DNA of 11,509 bases from NCBI GenBank assembly GCA_018398765.1, contig JAHBMJ010004998.1:65001-76509 (forward strand). The letters run 5' to 3'. The notes under the pieces were generated by a model. It saw only the letters and a program-made list of their open reading frames with translations. It did no database searches and had not been told where the DNA came from. Numbering within the stretch: the first letter of the stretch is position 1; every line of letters starts with the position of its first letter. Made by a program: the position numbers and the translations under genes. Positions 1 to 7,481 of the stretch are shown one piece after another. The DNA comes from Chromera velia (Eukaryota > Sar > Chromeraceae).

Positions 1-208
1 CCGATCGATCACATTCGGTCAATTCGCCTCCGTCTCTATTTATTCTTTCTCGCACTCCTTCGAGTCATCTGCTCACTTCATTTTCACTCCTGCCTGCAAG
101 TACGTCATGCCTGCTCTTCACATCTCTTGCGAATGAATCAAATAAGAGAACACACGCAGGACCTTGCCACCCGCCTCTCTCTATTCGTGCAGCTTCCTTC
201 CTTCCTAC

Positions 209-409
209 CTGCAGAGGCAGCATGTAGAGGATGAAGACCAAAGTAGGGAACAGCGTCGCATCCGCCAGAGAGATCTCCCGGCCTGTCAGGAAGGGGCCCT
301 CCTCGCTTACGTATTTCTCCAAAACCTGCCCGAGGCACAAAGGTAAGCATGCAGGCAGGCAAGGAACGATCCAGCAAAACACACAGACCTGAGTGGAAGC
401 TTTTCTGTC

Positions 410-441
<32 letters not shown>

Positions 442-2498
442 TGTCCAAATCAGGATCCATGCTCATCTCAAGCTCAGACACAAAACGGACGACGCAGGAG
501 AAGTTCTTGACCTCTCAGATGAATGCAAAGCCGTTTTTTTCTTTGCCAGGTCAGCTGACAGAGTCACTCTCTGATTGGCTCACTGACTGACGTGCAATTG
601 ATGTACAAGTTCGGCCAAGGCAGCAGCCCGGTCGTCGAACTGCCCGAAAGGAGGCTCTGCCTTGTACATGCACCCCTGGATTGGAGAGATGTACCTGCAC
701 GCATATTAATTGACGCACGCATTGATTCACTGGGACCTTGTACATGCACCCCTGGATTGGGGAGATGTACCTGCATGCAAAGAGAGAGAGCGAGAGAAAT
801 GTCGGTGTGTATACATAGAGAGGCAGAGAGAACGACAAAAAACGCGGAAGGAGATACAAGCTTGATTCATTATCGCTTCATCCTTGCCTGCCCCCTTCTT
901 TCTTGAATAAGTGCACAAAGGTACTGAAAGGATACACCCCCCTTCCGCACTCAGTCACACAGGCAAGTAAGCAGCTGGCTCTGTGACAGAAATGTTTCTT
1001 CTAAAAGGCGTCGAAGAGGGCCCTAGCTGCATACTCGCAGCTAGGCTCTACAAAAAGTCCACCCCGCTGCTTCCTTTCCTGCCCTTCTGGCTGTCTGACT
1101 GACTGGTCATGCAGTCTGTTGATGATTTCTGCGCTTATCCTCTCGTCCTCGTCTGAAGGAATGAAGGAGGGCCCCTTCCCCTTGTACTTTTCTACTAGAT
1201 ACCTGAGGGAAGGAATCATAGACATAAAACAAAAAGAGAGGGAGGGAAAGAGGGGAGTCGAAAAAGTAAAAGGATGAGGCAGCGATGGAATTCCAGATGA
1301 AAAAACAGAACACATAAGCACAGCACAGCGGCTTCATCAGATTCTCCCCACACCACTGCACGTACGTTCGATCTTCCTCTAGCCGGCAATCTGCACAGCT
1401 TCTTCATTCGAATCACCTTGTTTGACTCCCCTACTGCGTCGAACCCGCCGGACAAGCAAGACTGTTCTCAGAGGAGCATGTTGACTCACAAAGAGACGTG
1501 CGGACACATGCATTGGGCAGGAGGCACAGGGGAGATTGCAGGAAGGAAAAAGCTTGAGAGACGGAGAGACGTTACAGAGAGCGTGCAGAATGAGACAGAG
1601 GGAGGCAGAAGGGAAAGAAGTAAGACAGATGTGTAGCTTCAAAGTTTCTCCTTTTCCTGTCTATTTTCTTTTCCTGAGCGCATTAAGAGCAAAAGCTCTC
1701 TTCCTTCTCCTAGTAGACCCACACACCGTGCAATGACGTCACTTTCCGGGATGGAGATTCCTGAGGCCGTGATCATGGCCGGCATCTTCCCTGCCGGGTG
1801 CACCTGAGACATGTACTCTAGACTCTTCAGACCCCCCAACTCGGAGGGGGGGGCGATACGGACGTCGGACTCGATGCCCTTCTTGTAGATGACCATCCGA
1901 CACCTTGCGCCGTGGTTGGAGACGGGCATGTCGAACTGCACTCATCCATGGGAGACGCATTCGTTCCTCCATGAGTAAAGATGGGCTTGTGAAAGTGCAG
2001 GCATTTCTCTGACAAGTGGAGACGGGTATGTTAGGACTTATTCATCGTAGCCTGGCAGATAGGTAGTTGACTCCATGCATTCCTCTGTGGGTGGAGACGG
2101 CATCGTCAAAAGCATTCTTTGCGTCGTTCTGCTGTCCAAGAACGGAACGCAGCGATAGAAGAGGAATCATCGAGACAAATCTGCATTCGAAAGAGGGGTT
2201 ATCACGAAAAGAGCAGCGCAGAAAAGGGTAGAGGAGACGCCTCCGGAGACGGAGACGGCAAAGAAGAAGAGAAAGGAGACGCCGGACTGACGAGGGTATC
2301 TTGGTCCATTTTCAGAGCAGTTCTCTCTCCGTGCTGCGGCTTCTCTATGGCCTCTGTTGAAGTCCCATCGGAGACACGACTGAACAGGGTGGAAGGGGGG
2401 GGATTGGGTGTGCCTGAAGCGGCTGAGAGAACGAAGGCCCCGACTTGGCAAGGGAAGGCGACGCTTCCAAGGAAGCAGAAGAGGAACACCCGAGGCAT
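209..2498 (-). CDS. Glutathione S-transferase with plastid-type leader, five exons, 3' end off window
   Basis: Likely conjugates glutathione to electrophiles or reduces peroxides. Exons on the minus strand: 2498-2292, 1935-1727, 1202-1104, 694-592 and 325-209. They total 735 nt (245 codons), every junction keeps phase, and three donors read GTCAGT. Residues 1-69 are the leader. Residues 70-139 are the thioredoxin fold, with DMPVSNHGARC (the Ser is a candidate catalytic residue), a cis-Pro in KMPAM, and the glutathione-binding IPESDVIARY, which is spliced across exons 2 and 3. Residues 140-245 begin the helical domain: YLVEKYKGKGPSF, SPIQGCMYK, and an N-capping box within REISLADATLFP. These motifs are classical for cytosolic-type GSTs; the exact class is not certain. 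No terminal exon is recognisable in 1-208, so the gene should continue left. The exon 1 to exon 2 join is the least certain; the other joins are strong. Confidence 0.85.
410..438. repeat. (CA)n microsatellite in GST intron 4
   Basis: About 14 uninterrupted CA dinucleotides lie inside the intron at 326-591, between the fourth and fifth GST exons. Reading through it in the GST orientation gives only alternating Cys-Val codons, which is not protein-like. Confidence 0.95.
736..779 (-). repeat. Second copy of the GST exon 4 start, inside intron 3
   Basis: This 44 bp stretch matches 660-703 with two differences. It contains about 9 nt of intron with a TGCAG acceptor plus the first 34-35 nt of exon 4, coding for YISPIQGCMYK. 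The encoded residues are the same (one synonymous TCT/TCC change). After AAG it diverges into GTCCCAG, so only the 660-703 copy leads into the rest of the helical domain. The DNA between and beyond the copies is not similar, so it is not a simple tandem duplication of a 76 bp unit. Confidence 0.9.
2292..2498 (-). other. GST exon 1: signal peptide plus transit-like leader
   Basis: The ATG at 2498 sits in the context GGCACCATGC. It begins a 69-residue segment with a hydrophobic start (MPRVFLFCFLGSVAF), then CQVGA followed by FVLSAASG. The tail is rich in Ser, Thr and Pro. A hydrophobic signal peptide cut before Phe, followed by a hydroxylated region, is the known pattern of bipartite plastid leaders in algae with red complex plastids. 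Inference: the GST enters the endomembrane system and possibly the plastid. Joining CTC to the donor GTCAGT at 2291 and the acceptor before TTCGACATG at 1935 keeps the frame. If this exon belonged to another gene, the GST would start at an unseen upstream exon or at the internal ATG at 1929. Confidence 0.55.
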
Positions 2499-2623
2499 GG
2501 TGCCCGCTTTCAAAGAATGGCTTTAGGCGTGGCAAATCACAGCATTACTGCCGTTGAAATGCTAAACCTGAAGAACCTCCATACATGGCAATGATTGGCC
2601 TGTAAAAGAGTGCTCAAGTTCTC

Positions 2624-2629
2624 TATATA
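2624..2629 (-). promoter_or_regulatory. TATA-like element upstream of the GST start
   Basis: TATATA lies 126 bp upstream of the GST ATG on the minus strand, and a CCAAT-like GCCAATCATTG lies between them at about 2592-2602. The spacing is plausible for a promoter and short 5' leader, but short AT motifs occur by chance and no transcription start is visible. Confidence 0.25.
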
Positions 2630-2744
2630 CTCAGATCCTGTTCGAGTCGTCCCGCCGCTGACTCCTGCGTCCGCGCGGACGTCGGCATCAATGCAATTCA
2701 ATGCATGCATGCAGGGCGCGAGCTGCGCGCCGAGCTGCGACCTC

Positions 2745-2773
2745 CTAACTAATCCTAACTAACCCCGTTTCAG
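2745..2773 (+). promoter_or_regulatory. Splice-acceptor-like sequence in transposon 5' region
   Basis: Repeated CTAAC units (2745-2749 and 2755-2759 among them), a short pyrimidine run and CAG at 2771-2773 imitate a branch site plus 3' splice site, about 80 bp before the transposase ATG. The same sequence is kept in copy 2 at 10301-10329. It may let the transposase splice onto a host exon. No matching donor is identified. Confidence 0.35.
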
Positions 2774-2850
2774 TATCCACACCGGGAAGTCACCTCCCAA
2801 CGCCGACAACGTGTTAGTCCAGAGCGGTGCCTGACCTTTTTGTCATCGAC

Positions 2851-3810
2851 ATGCGGAGACGACATAGACCGGGGGTTCTTCCGAAAATGAAGGAAGACCC
2901 AATCAAGTCGGCTCTCCAGGCTCTTCTGTTTGACGATGAAGCAGCAGAAGAGCGTTGTCGATCGTTTCTTATACAGAAAGGACTTCTTGCTGAAATCCCA
3001 CTCTGTGGCTGCGAGACAGGCGGAAACAGTCACCCTTTGACCAAAGTGCCCGGAAAGCCGTACTTCTGGAGATGTCGTCGAAAGAGCTGTCCAAGACACG
3101 GAAGCTCGGTTTCGGAGACATCGCAAACGGTTCTGCGCTTTCGTACGCACACTTCGTGATGCTTGCGTACAAGTTTCTCAAAGGGGACACCTTCTCATCG
3201 GTGGAAGCAGAGGGGTACGTGAGTGGCGTCACTGTCACTAGAATGTTCGACCTTTTTCGAAGAATCATATCGGCTGATATTCAAGAAATAAGGAAGAAAG
3301 AGAAGATCGGAGGGGAAGGAGAAACAGTGGAAGGAGATGAGAGCATGTTCTCAAAGAGAAAGAACAATCGAGGAAGGAGGTTGAGAGGGGGAGGATGGGT
3401 AGTCGGTGGAGTCAAAAAGGGGGGTAGAAAGCGAGTGAGATTGTCAATTGTGAAGCACAGGGACCAAGAGACTCTGGGAGAGTTCATACAGAAGAACATA
3501 GACGGAAAGTCTTGCTACTTCTCCGATGAGTGGGCGGCAACGGAGAAGCCAGCGAGACGTCACTTTGCCTATTACGACACAGTCTGTCACAAGAAGTGGT
3601 TCCGCGACAGACAGACTGATGTCCATACAAACACGACTGAGGCGACGTGGAGAGTCGTCAAAGCCTTCGTTCCACGAAGACGCTTTGGTAAGGACACACT
3701 CCAGCAGAGTCTTTGATGTCATTGAGTGTGAATGGAGTCGAGAATTTGATCACAACGTCTGGGAAGCTTTCTGGGAAGCAGCAAGAAGATTCTCCTTCAG
3801 GGTGATCAGG
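2851..3810 (+). pseudogene. Merlin-family DDE transposase, copy 1, frameshifted
   Basis: This encodes a cut-and-paste transposase acting on the element's ends in the nucleus. From ATG 2851 there is an N-terminal zinc-ribbon-like CGC...CRRKSC. Next come helix-turn-helix-like sequence and the DDE catalytic core: VEGDESMFSKRK (first Asp), FSDEWAA (second Asp) and DVHTNTTEATW (Glu). WVVGGV and the HTNT..E..W signature are typical of ISXO2/IS1016-like (Merlin) transposases. Relative to copy 2, 10 bp are missing near 3117, which splits it into two reading frames (up to 3159 and up to 3716). A second frame change near 3700 separates the core from a C-terminal stretch (SRVFDVIECEW, NVWEAFWEAARRFSF) that clearly continues the protein. 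The copy is therefore almost certainly inactive. Confidence 0.85.
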
Positions 3811-3811
3811 T

Positions 3812-4306
3812 CAGTATGTCTGTCAGTCTCTCTGTCCATGTGTCCGACTGCGTGTCTGCCTGTCTATTTGCGAACCCACCCACTGGAGGTGGCGGTAGCG
3901 GAGGATGAGCTCTCTGTATCAGTCTTTTCGACTTCAGTATGTCTGTCAGTCTCTCTGTACATCTGCCAAACTGCGTGTCTGTCTGTTTATTTGCGAACCC
4001 ACCCACTGGAGGTGACGGTAGCGGAGGATGAGCTCTCTGTATCAGTCTTTTCGACTTCAGTATGTCTGTAAGTCTCTCTGTCCATCTCCATGTGTCCGAC
4101 TGCGTGTCAGTCTGTTTATTTGCGAACCCACCCACTGGAGGTGACGGTAGCGGAGGAAGAGCTTTCTGTATCAGTCTTTTCGACTTCAGTATGTCTGTAA
4201 GTCTCTCTGTCCATCTGTCCGACGGTGTGTCTGTCTGTCTATTTGCGAACCCACCCACTGGAGGTGAGGGTAGCAGAGGATAAGCTCTCTGTATCTGTCT
4301 TTTCGA
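3812..4306. repeat. Tandem array of four units of about 123 bp, downstream of the transposase
   Basis: Units begin at CAGTATGTCTG at 3812, 3935, 4058 and 4187 (spacings 123, 123 and 129 bp). The last runs to about 4306. Each holds a GTCT-rich part, then ATTTGCGAACCCACCCACTG and a TAGCGGAGGA-type part. The third unit has a 6 bp insertion (CATCTC-like). Copy 2 of the transposon runs into the same array at 11372, so the array travels with the element. One minus frame is open from ATG 4318 to TGA 3806 (170 codons) and reads as 41-43 residue repeats with PPVGGFANKQTDTQ and TERLTDILKSKRLIQ. Plus-strand frames are also largely open, so coding status is doubtful. Confidence 0.9.
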
Positions 4307-4449
4307 CGCTCTGGCCATGTATCCGACTCTGTGTCAGTCTGTCGGTCTTTCTAACTGTTCTTCAGTGCTTGTCTGTTTCTTTTGTTCGGCTACAGTGGTC
4401 TGAGTGCATCTTTCACTATGTGGAAGCATGAATCCGTGTGTCGCTCCAG

Positions 4450-4526
4450 TTAGAAATTGGGGGGGGTAGGAAGAAGGGATGGATCGTGGATTGGTGACAG
4501 TCATTTGAAGGCATTTTGGGGGACCT
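4450..4526 (+). repeat. 77 bp dispersed repeat, copy A
   Basis: Begins TTAGAAATTGGGGGGGGTAG and ends CATTTTGGGGGACCT. It matches 5428-5504 over 77 bp with one difference, and the flanks are unrelated. The centre holds GATCGTGGATTGGTGACAGT followed by CATTTGAAGG. No terminal inverted repeat or target duplication is visible. The reverse strand has a small open frame starting MPSNDCHQSTIH, but copy C interrupts it, which argues against coding. Confidence 0.9.
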
Positions 4527-4559
4527 AATGTCTTGTATGCAAAGTCTGATTGTCCTTTA

Positions 4560-5204
4560 TGTTTCGTCAATCTCTGTCGTTCTCTCTCACTGTCCCTCGT
4601 TTCATCTCTTTCTCTCTCTCTCTCTCTCTCTCGCTCGCTCGCTCTCTCGTCCTTTCTGTCTCTCTGTTTCTCAGTCTCTGCCTGTGTCACTCTGTCGGTT
4701 CTCATGGAGTTTGTCTGTCTGTCTGTCCGACTGACTGACTGATTGACTGACTCACTGTCTGTCTGTCTGTCTGTCTGTCTGTCTGAGTGTCAGTCTGGAT
4801 CTCTGTTTGTCTGTCTTGTCGGTCTATCTCTCTGTTTGTTTGTCTGTCTGTCTGTCCGTCTGTCTGTCTGTCCGTCTGTCTGTCTGTCCGTTTGTCTGTC
4901 TGTCCGTCTATCTATCTGTATGTCCGTCTGAGACTGTCTGTCTGTCTCTACGACTTTCTCCGTCACAGTCTCTCTGTCTGTCTCTGTCTCCACCTCTGTC
5001 TTTCTCTCTGTCCATCACTCTCCCTCTTTCTCTCTCTCACTCTGTCTCTCCCTCTCTCTCTCTCTCTCTCCCTCTCTCTGTCTCTGAATCTCCCTCCCTC
5101 TCTCTTTTACTCTTTCTCTTCTCCTCTCTCTCTCTTATTCTCGTTGTCTCACAGTCTTAGCCTGTATGTTTCCCTGTCTTCGGTCTGTCTCAGACTGTTT
5201 GGCC

Positions 5205-5251
<47 letters not shown>

Positions 5252-5330
5252 CCTCCCTCTCTCTCTCTCTCTCTCTCCTGCTCTTTCTGTCTCCCGGTCT
5301 TTGTCTCTCAGTCTTAGCCTTTATGACTCC
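4560..5330 (+). repeat. Pyrimidine-rich CT and TCTG satellite
   Basis: Mixed runs of (TC)n, about 4600-4632, 5035-5110 and 5255-5277, and (TCTG)n, about 4755-4785, 4841-4925 and 5201-5248, fill the interval between two copies of the 77 bp repeat. All runs are pyrimidine-rich on the plus strand. Open frames across it, such as 4787-5317, translate only to Ser, Leu, Cys and Val and are artefacts of the repeat. No gene is seen in 4320-5500. Confidence 0.92.
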
Positions 5331-5427
5331 CTGTCAGTCTGACCATTTGTCTCCTTAGTTCCGTTTGTCAACCAATCTGTCTGTCTCTTTGAAGCCTGTC
5401 TGTGCCTGTCGATCAGTTTCTGTGTGT

Positions 5428-5504
5428 TTAGAAATTGGGGGGGGTAGGAAGAAGCGATGGATCGTGGATTGGTGACAGTCATTTGAAGGCATTTTGGGGG
5501 ACCT
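5428..5504 (+). repeat. 77 bp dispersed repeat, copy B
   Basis: One base differs from the copy at 4450-4526 (GAAGC against GAAGG), and the eight-G run is the same length. It lies just before the coding-like block that starts near 5550. Its TTTAG at the left edge could serve as a splice acceptor for that block, but nothing proves use. Confidence 0.92.
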
Positions 5505-5549
5505 TGTATCCGTCCTTCCCCTGTCGATACCCATATCATTGTTCCGTGC

Positions 5550-5924
5550 AGAAGAACTCCAGAGAACGATGCTGCTGTCCATGAGCAGAACGAGTGGATC
5601 GACATTGTCAAGGAGGTCGAAAAAGACGAGAAACTCGAAAAGAGGAAGCAGGAGAAAGAAGCAAGCGAAGAAGCCAAATTATTCAATGAATTCAAGTTTG
5701 CAGCAGAATTCCTCGTTGCGAGAAAGAGAAAGAAAGCAGAGGAGGAAGACGATGCACGTGCATCGTGCCCTCGTGGATGGAATCCCCAGCCACTTCCCCT
5801 CCCTCCTCTTAAGCCTCCACCTCCTCCATTGGCAACTGTTGCACCTACTGAGACAAGCTCTTCGCCTCAGATGATCATCAGGGAATTTCAAATCCCGCTA
5901 GCTTCAGCTCCGACCTCTGCATGA
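5550..5924 (+). CDS. Hypothetical protein exon, Lys/Glu-rich then Pro-rich (partial)
   Basis: The frame is open from 5487 to TGA 5922-5924 with no useful ATG, so it should be an internal or terminal exon. GTGCAG at 5547-5552 and GAGCAG near 5590 are candidate acceptors. It reads RTPENDAAVHEQNEW, then a charged helical or coiled-coil-like stretch (EVEKDEKLEKRKQEKEASEE), then FKFAAEFLVARKRKK with basic and acidic clusters. A CPRGWNPQPLPLPPLKPPPPP tail follows, then MIIREFQIPLASAP. No family is recognised. No upstream exon was found; the DNA before it is satellite. The basic cluster could be a nuclear localisation signal (inference). Confidence 0.5.
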   Translation, partial: RRTPENDAAVHEQNEWIDIVKEVEKDEKLEKRKQEKEASEEAKLFNEFKFAAEFLVARKRKKAEEEDDARASCPRGWNPQPLPLPPLKPPPPPLATVAPTETSSSPQMIIREFQIPLASAPTSA

Positions 5925-6115
5925 CTGTGTTCAATAGAGCTCCTTTCCCACCGCTACCTCCCTACACAACTATACGAGAAATCTCCAAGAGCCTTCGAGA
6001 ACTGGAGACACCGCAGTCGAAGAAAATCAGAACGCAAGAATCAGTGACCGAAACCAAGAAGCTTCCTCCACCTTTGCCTCCTCCAAGACCTCCAAATCAG
6101 CAATTGCCTCTGTGA
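5921..6115 (+). CDS. Proline-rich ORF overlapping the preceding frame by ATGA
   Basis: ATG at 5921 overlaps the TGA of the previous frame. The 64-residue product starts MTVFNRAPFPPLPPYTT, has a charged middle (REISKSLRELETPQSKK) and ends PPPLPPPRPPNQQLPL. Its composition matches the preceding block, so I think both are one protein split by a frameshift or an unrecognised intron (AATAG at about 5932-5936 is a possible acceptor) rather than two genes. An AATAAA at 6247-6252 could serve as its polyadenylation signal. Confidence 0.4.
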   Translation: MTVFNRAPFPPLPPYTTIREISKSLRELETPQSKKIRTQESVTETKKLPPPLPPPRPPNQQLPL

Positions 6116-6119
6116 AACG

Positions 6120-6735
6120 GAAGGTGAAAGTCTTCACTGGGAAACAGATTCATTCAGGTTAAATCCATAAAGACACTATCCTCTTCATTTTCTATCATTT
6201 TATAGTTCTTTTAGTATTTTAGATTAATTAAAACATACTCTCTATAAATAAATAGTTCTAGTGTTTGCTATACGTATTCTATGGTTTCTATTAAAGATTT
6301 CTAGTTACCCACATTGACATATTATTAATATTGAGTATCTAGGGTTACTTTCTTCTAGTTTTCTCTGAATTTACACTCTCACTAAAAAATAGAGAATTCG
6401 TTAATCATGTTTTTCAATATTTAGAATTAAGTTACTAATTTATTATAGTATTAGTTTTTATATTCAAATTTCTAATTTAAACCTTTGAAATACTGATTTA
6501 AGCTTTTCAAACATCAAAAAAGTTCTAGATTATAGTTTCTAAATTAGGTTTCAAGGTCTAGAATCAACTAGCTTAAAATGACTTAGGAATCGAAAACTAT
6601 TCTGCCTAAGCCTCTTAGAAATTAAATCTCCTAGATCATAATTACGAGAATAGACAATACTGAATGACTCCTTCATTTTAAGCCAGAATCACTGCAAAAG
6701 ACTAAATACATTAGGATCCAAAATCCTTTATTCTT
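6120..6735. other. AT-rich interval without a recognisable gene
   Basis: The base composition switches sharply to AT-rich. There are many TTAATTAA-like and TATTTAGA-like words and no open frame of note on either strand. I see no RNA gene or element termini in it. It may be a 3' flank plus spacer. Confidence 0.7.
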
Positions 6736-6837
6736 TCGTCTTTTGTTCTCCTTTTCTGTTGTCACTCGACAGTGTTTCACAAATGATTGCCACTTCGTTT
6801 TGTTTCCTTTTTGTGACGACAAGTCTTTAGAAGAAAG

Positions 6838-7393
6838 CGATCGGTCAATTGACACCATCTCTTCTCCCCTATTTTCAATCCGTTACTTACGAGATCGTCT
6901 TCTTTATGAATGGAAGAAAGCGATCAGTCAATTGGCACCTTCTCTTTTCCCCTCTTTTTAATCCGTTGCTTACGAGATCGTCTTCTTTGTGAATGGAAGA
7001 AAGCGATCAGTCAATTGGCACCTTCTCTTCTCCCCTCTTTTCAATCCGTTGCTTACGAGATCGTCTTCTTTGTGAATAAAAAAAAGTGATCAGTCAATTG
7101 ACACCTTCTCTTCTCCCCTCTTTTCAATCCGTTGCTTGCGAGATCGTCTTCTTTGTGAATGGAAGAACTTCAAAGCGATCAGTCAATTGGCACCTTCTCT
7201 TCTCTCCTCTTTTCAATCTGTTACTTGCGAGATCGTCTTTTTTGTGAATAAAAAAAAGCAAACAGTCTATTGGCACCTTCTCTTCTCCCCTCTTTTCAAT
7301 CTGTTACTTGCGAGATCGTCTTTTTTGTGAATAGAAAAAAGTGAACAGTCCATTGGCATCTTTTCTTCTCCTCCCTCTTCAATCGGTCACTTG
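6838..7393. repeat. 83 bp minisatellite, about 6.7 units
   Basis: The marker CGATCAGTCAATTG (with variants) recurs at 6838, 6921, 7004, 7087, 7176, 7259 and 7342. Spacing is exactly 83 bp except for one 89 bp unit, where ACTTCA-like sequence is inserted near 7168. The rest of each unit is pyrimidine-rich (CACCTTCTCTTCTCCCCTC), followed by CAATCCGTT and GAGATCGTCTTC. The last two units are the most diverged. An 83 bp unit is not a multiple of three, so the short open frames crossing it are not genes. Confidence 0.95.
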
Positions 7394-7436
7394 AACGATC
7401 AGAGACCCAAAGCAAACGAATTCAATGGCGGTCTCT

Positions 7437-7442
7437 TTTATT
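7437..7442 (-). terminator. AATAAA polyadenylation-like signal, minus strand
   Basis: AATAAA on the minus strand lies 40 nt beyond the TAG at 7482 that closes the coding-like frame there. The position suits a 3' end for the minus-strand gene. A hexamer alone is weak evidence. Confidence 0.35.
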
Positions 7443-7481
7443 GGACCATCCCTTAAACTCTATCTCCTCATCCGGGTAACG

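Larger units (their letters stand above)
2705..4306 (+). mobile_element. Merlin/IS1016-type DNA transposon, copy 1
   Basis: Homology to the right-hand copy starts at ATGCATGCAGGG (2705, matching 10261) and runs through the transposase into the 123 bp array, as far as the right copy can be followed (3949, matching 11509). The bases before 2705 are unrelated to those before 10261, so the 5' boundary is well placed. The first 30 bp hold a GC hairpin (stem 2715-2720 with 2726-2731). I saw no inverted copy of this end near 3950-5500, so the 3' end is unknown; 4306 is only where the recognisable array stops. Merlin elements normally carry terminal inverted repeats and 8-9 bp target duplications, and neither could be shown. 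Confidence 0.75.

Noticed and set aside
1914-2106. Three GGAGACGG-type words (1918, 2018, 2093) as a tandem repeat in and near GST intron 1
   Set aside because: Spacings are 100 and 75 bp and similarity outside the words is weak, so no real repeat unit can be defined.
2119-2526. 135-codon plus-strand ORF opposite the GST leader
   Set aside because: It is antisense to an exon with a signal peptide, good start context and phase-compatible splicing. Its own product is low-complexity without a recognisable domain.
3812-4306. CRISPR-like spaced repeats
   Set aside because: Whole units of about 123 bp are repeated head to tail, with no unique spacers, in a eukaryotic transposon context.
4450-4526. 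Resemblance of GGCATTTTGG in the 77 bp repeat to the dinoflagellate spliced leader or an Sm site
   Set aside because: Only about nine or ten bases agree. The CTCAAG end of the spliced leader is missing, and no snRNA-like stem or flanking domain was recognised.
4787-5317. Long plus-strand open frame rich in Ser, Leu, Cys and Val
   Set aside because: It is a direct translation of TCTG and TC repeats, and several frames are open at once. There is no start context, domain or splice support.
2705-5504. Terminal inverted repeat closing transposon copy 1
   Set aside because: I searched for the reverse complement of the GC-rich 5' end between 3700 and 5500 and found none, so no 3' terminus or target duplication is claimed.
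6743-7330. ORFs that cross the 83 bp repeats
   Set aside because: The unit is not a multiple of three, so the frame changes each unit. They are by-products of the minisatellite.
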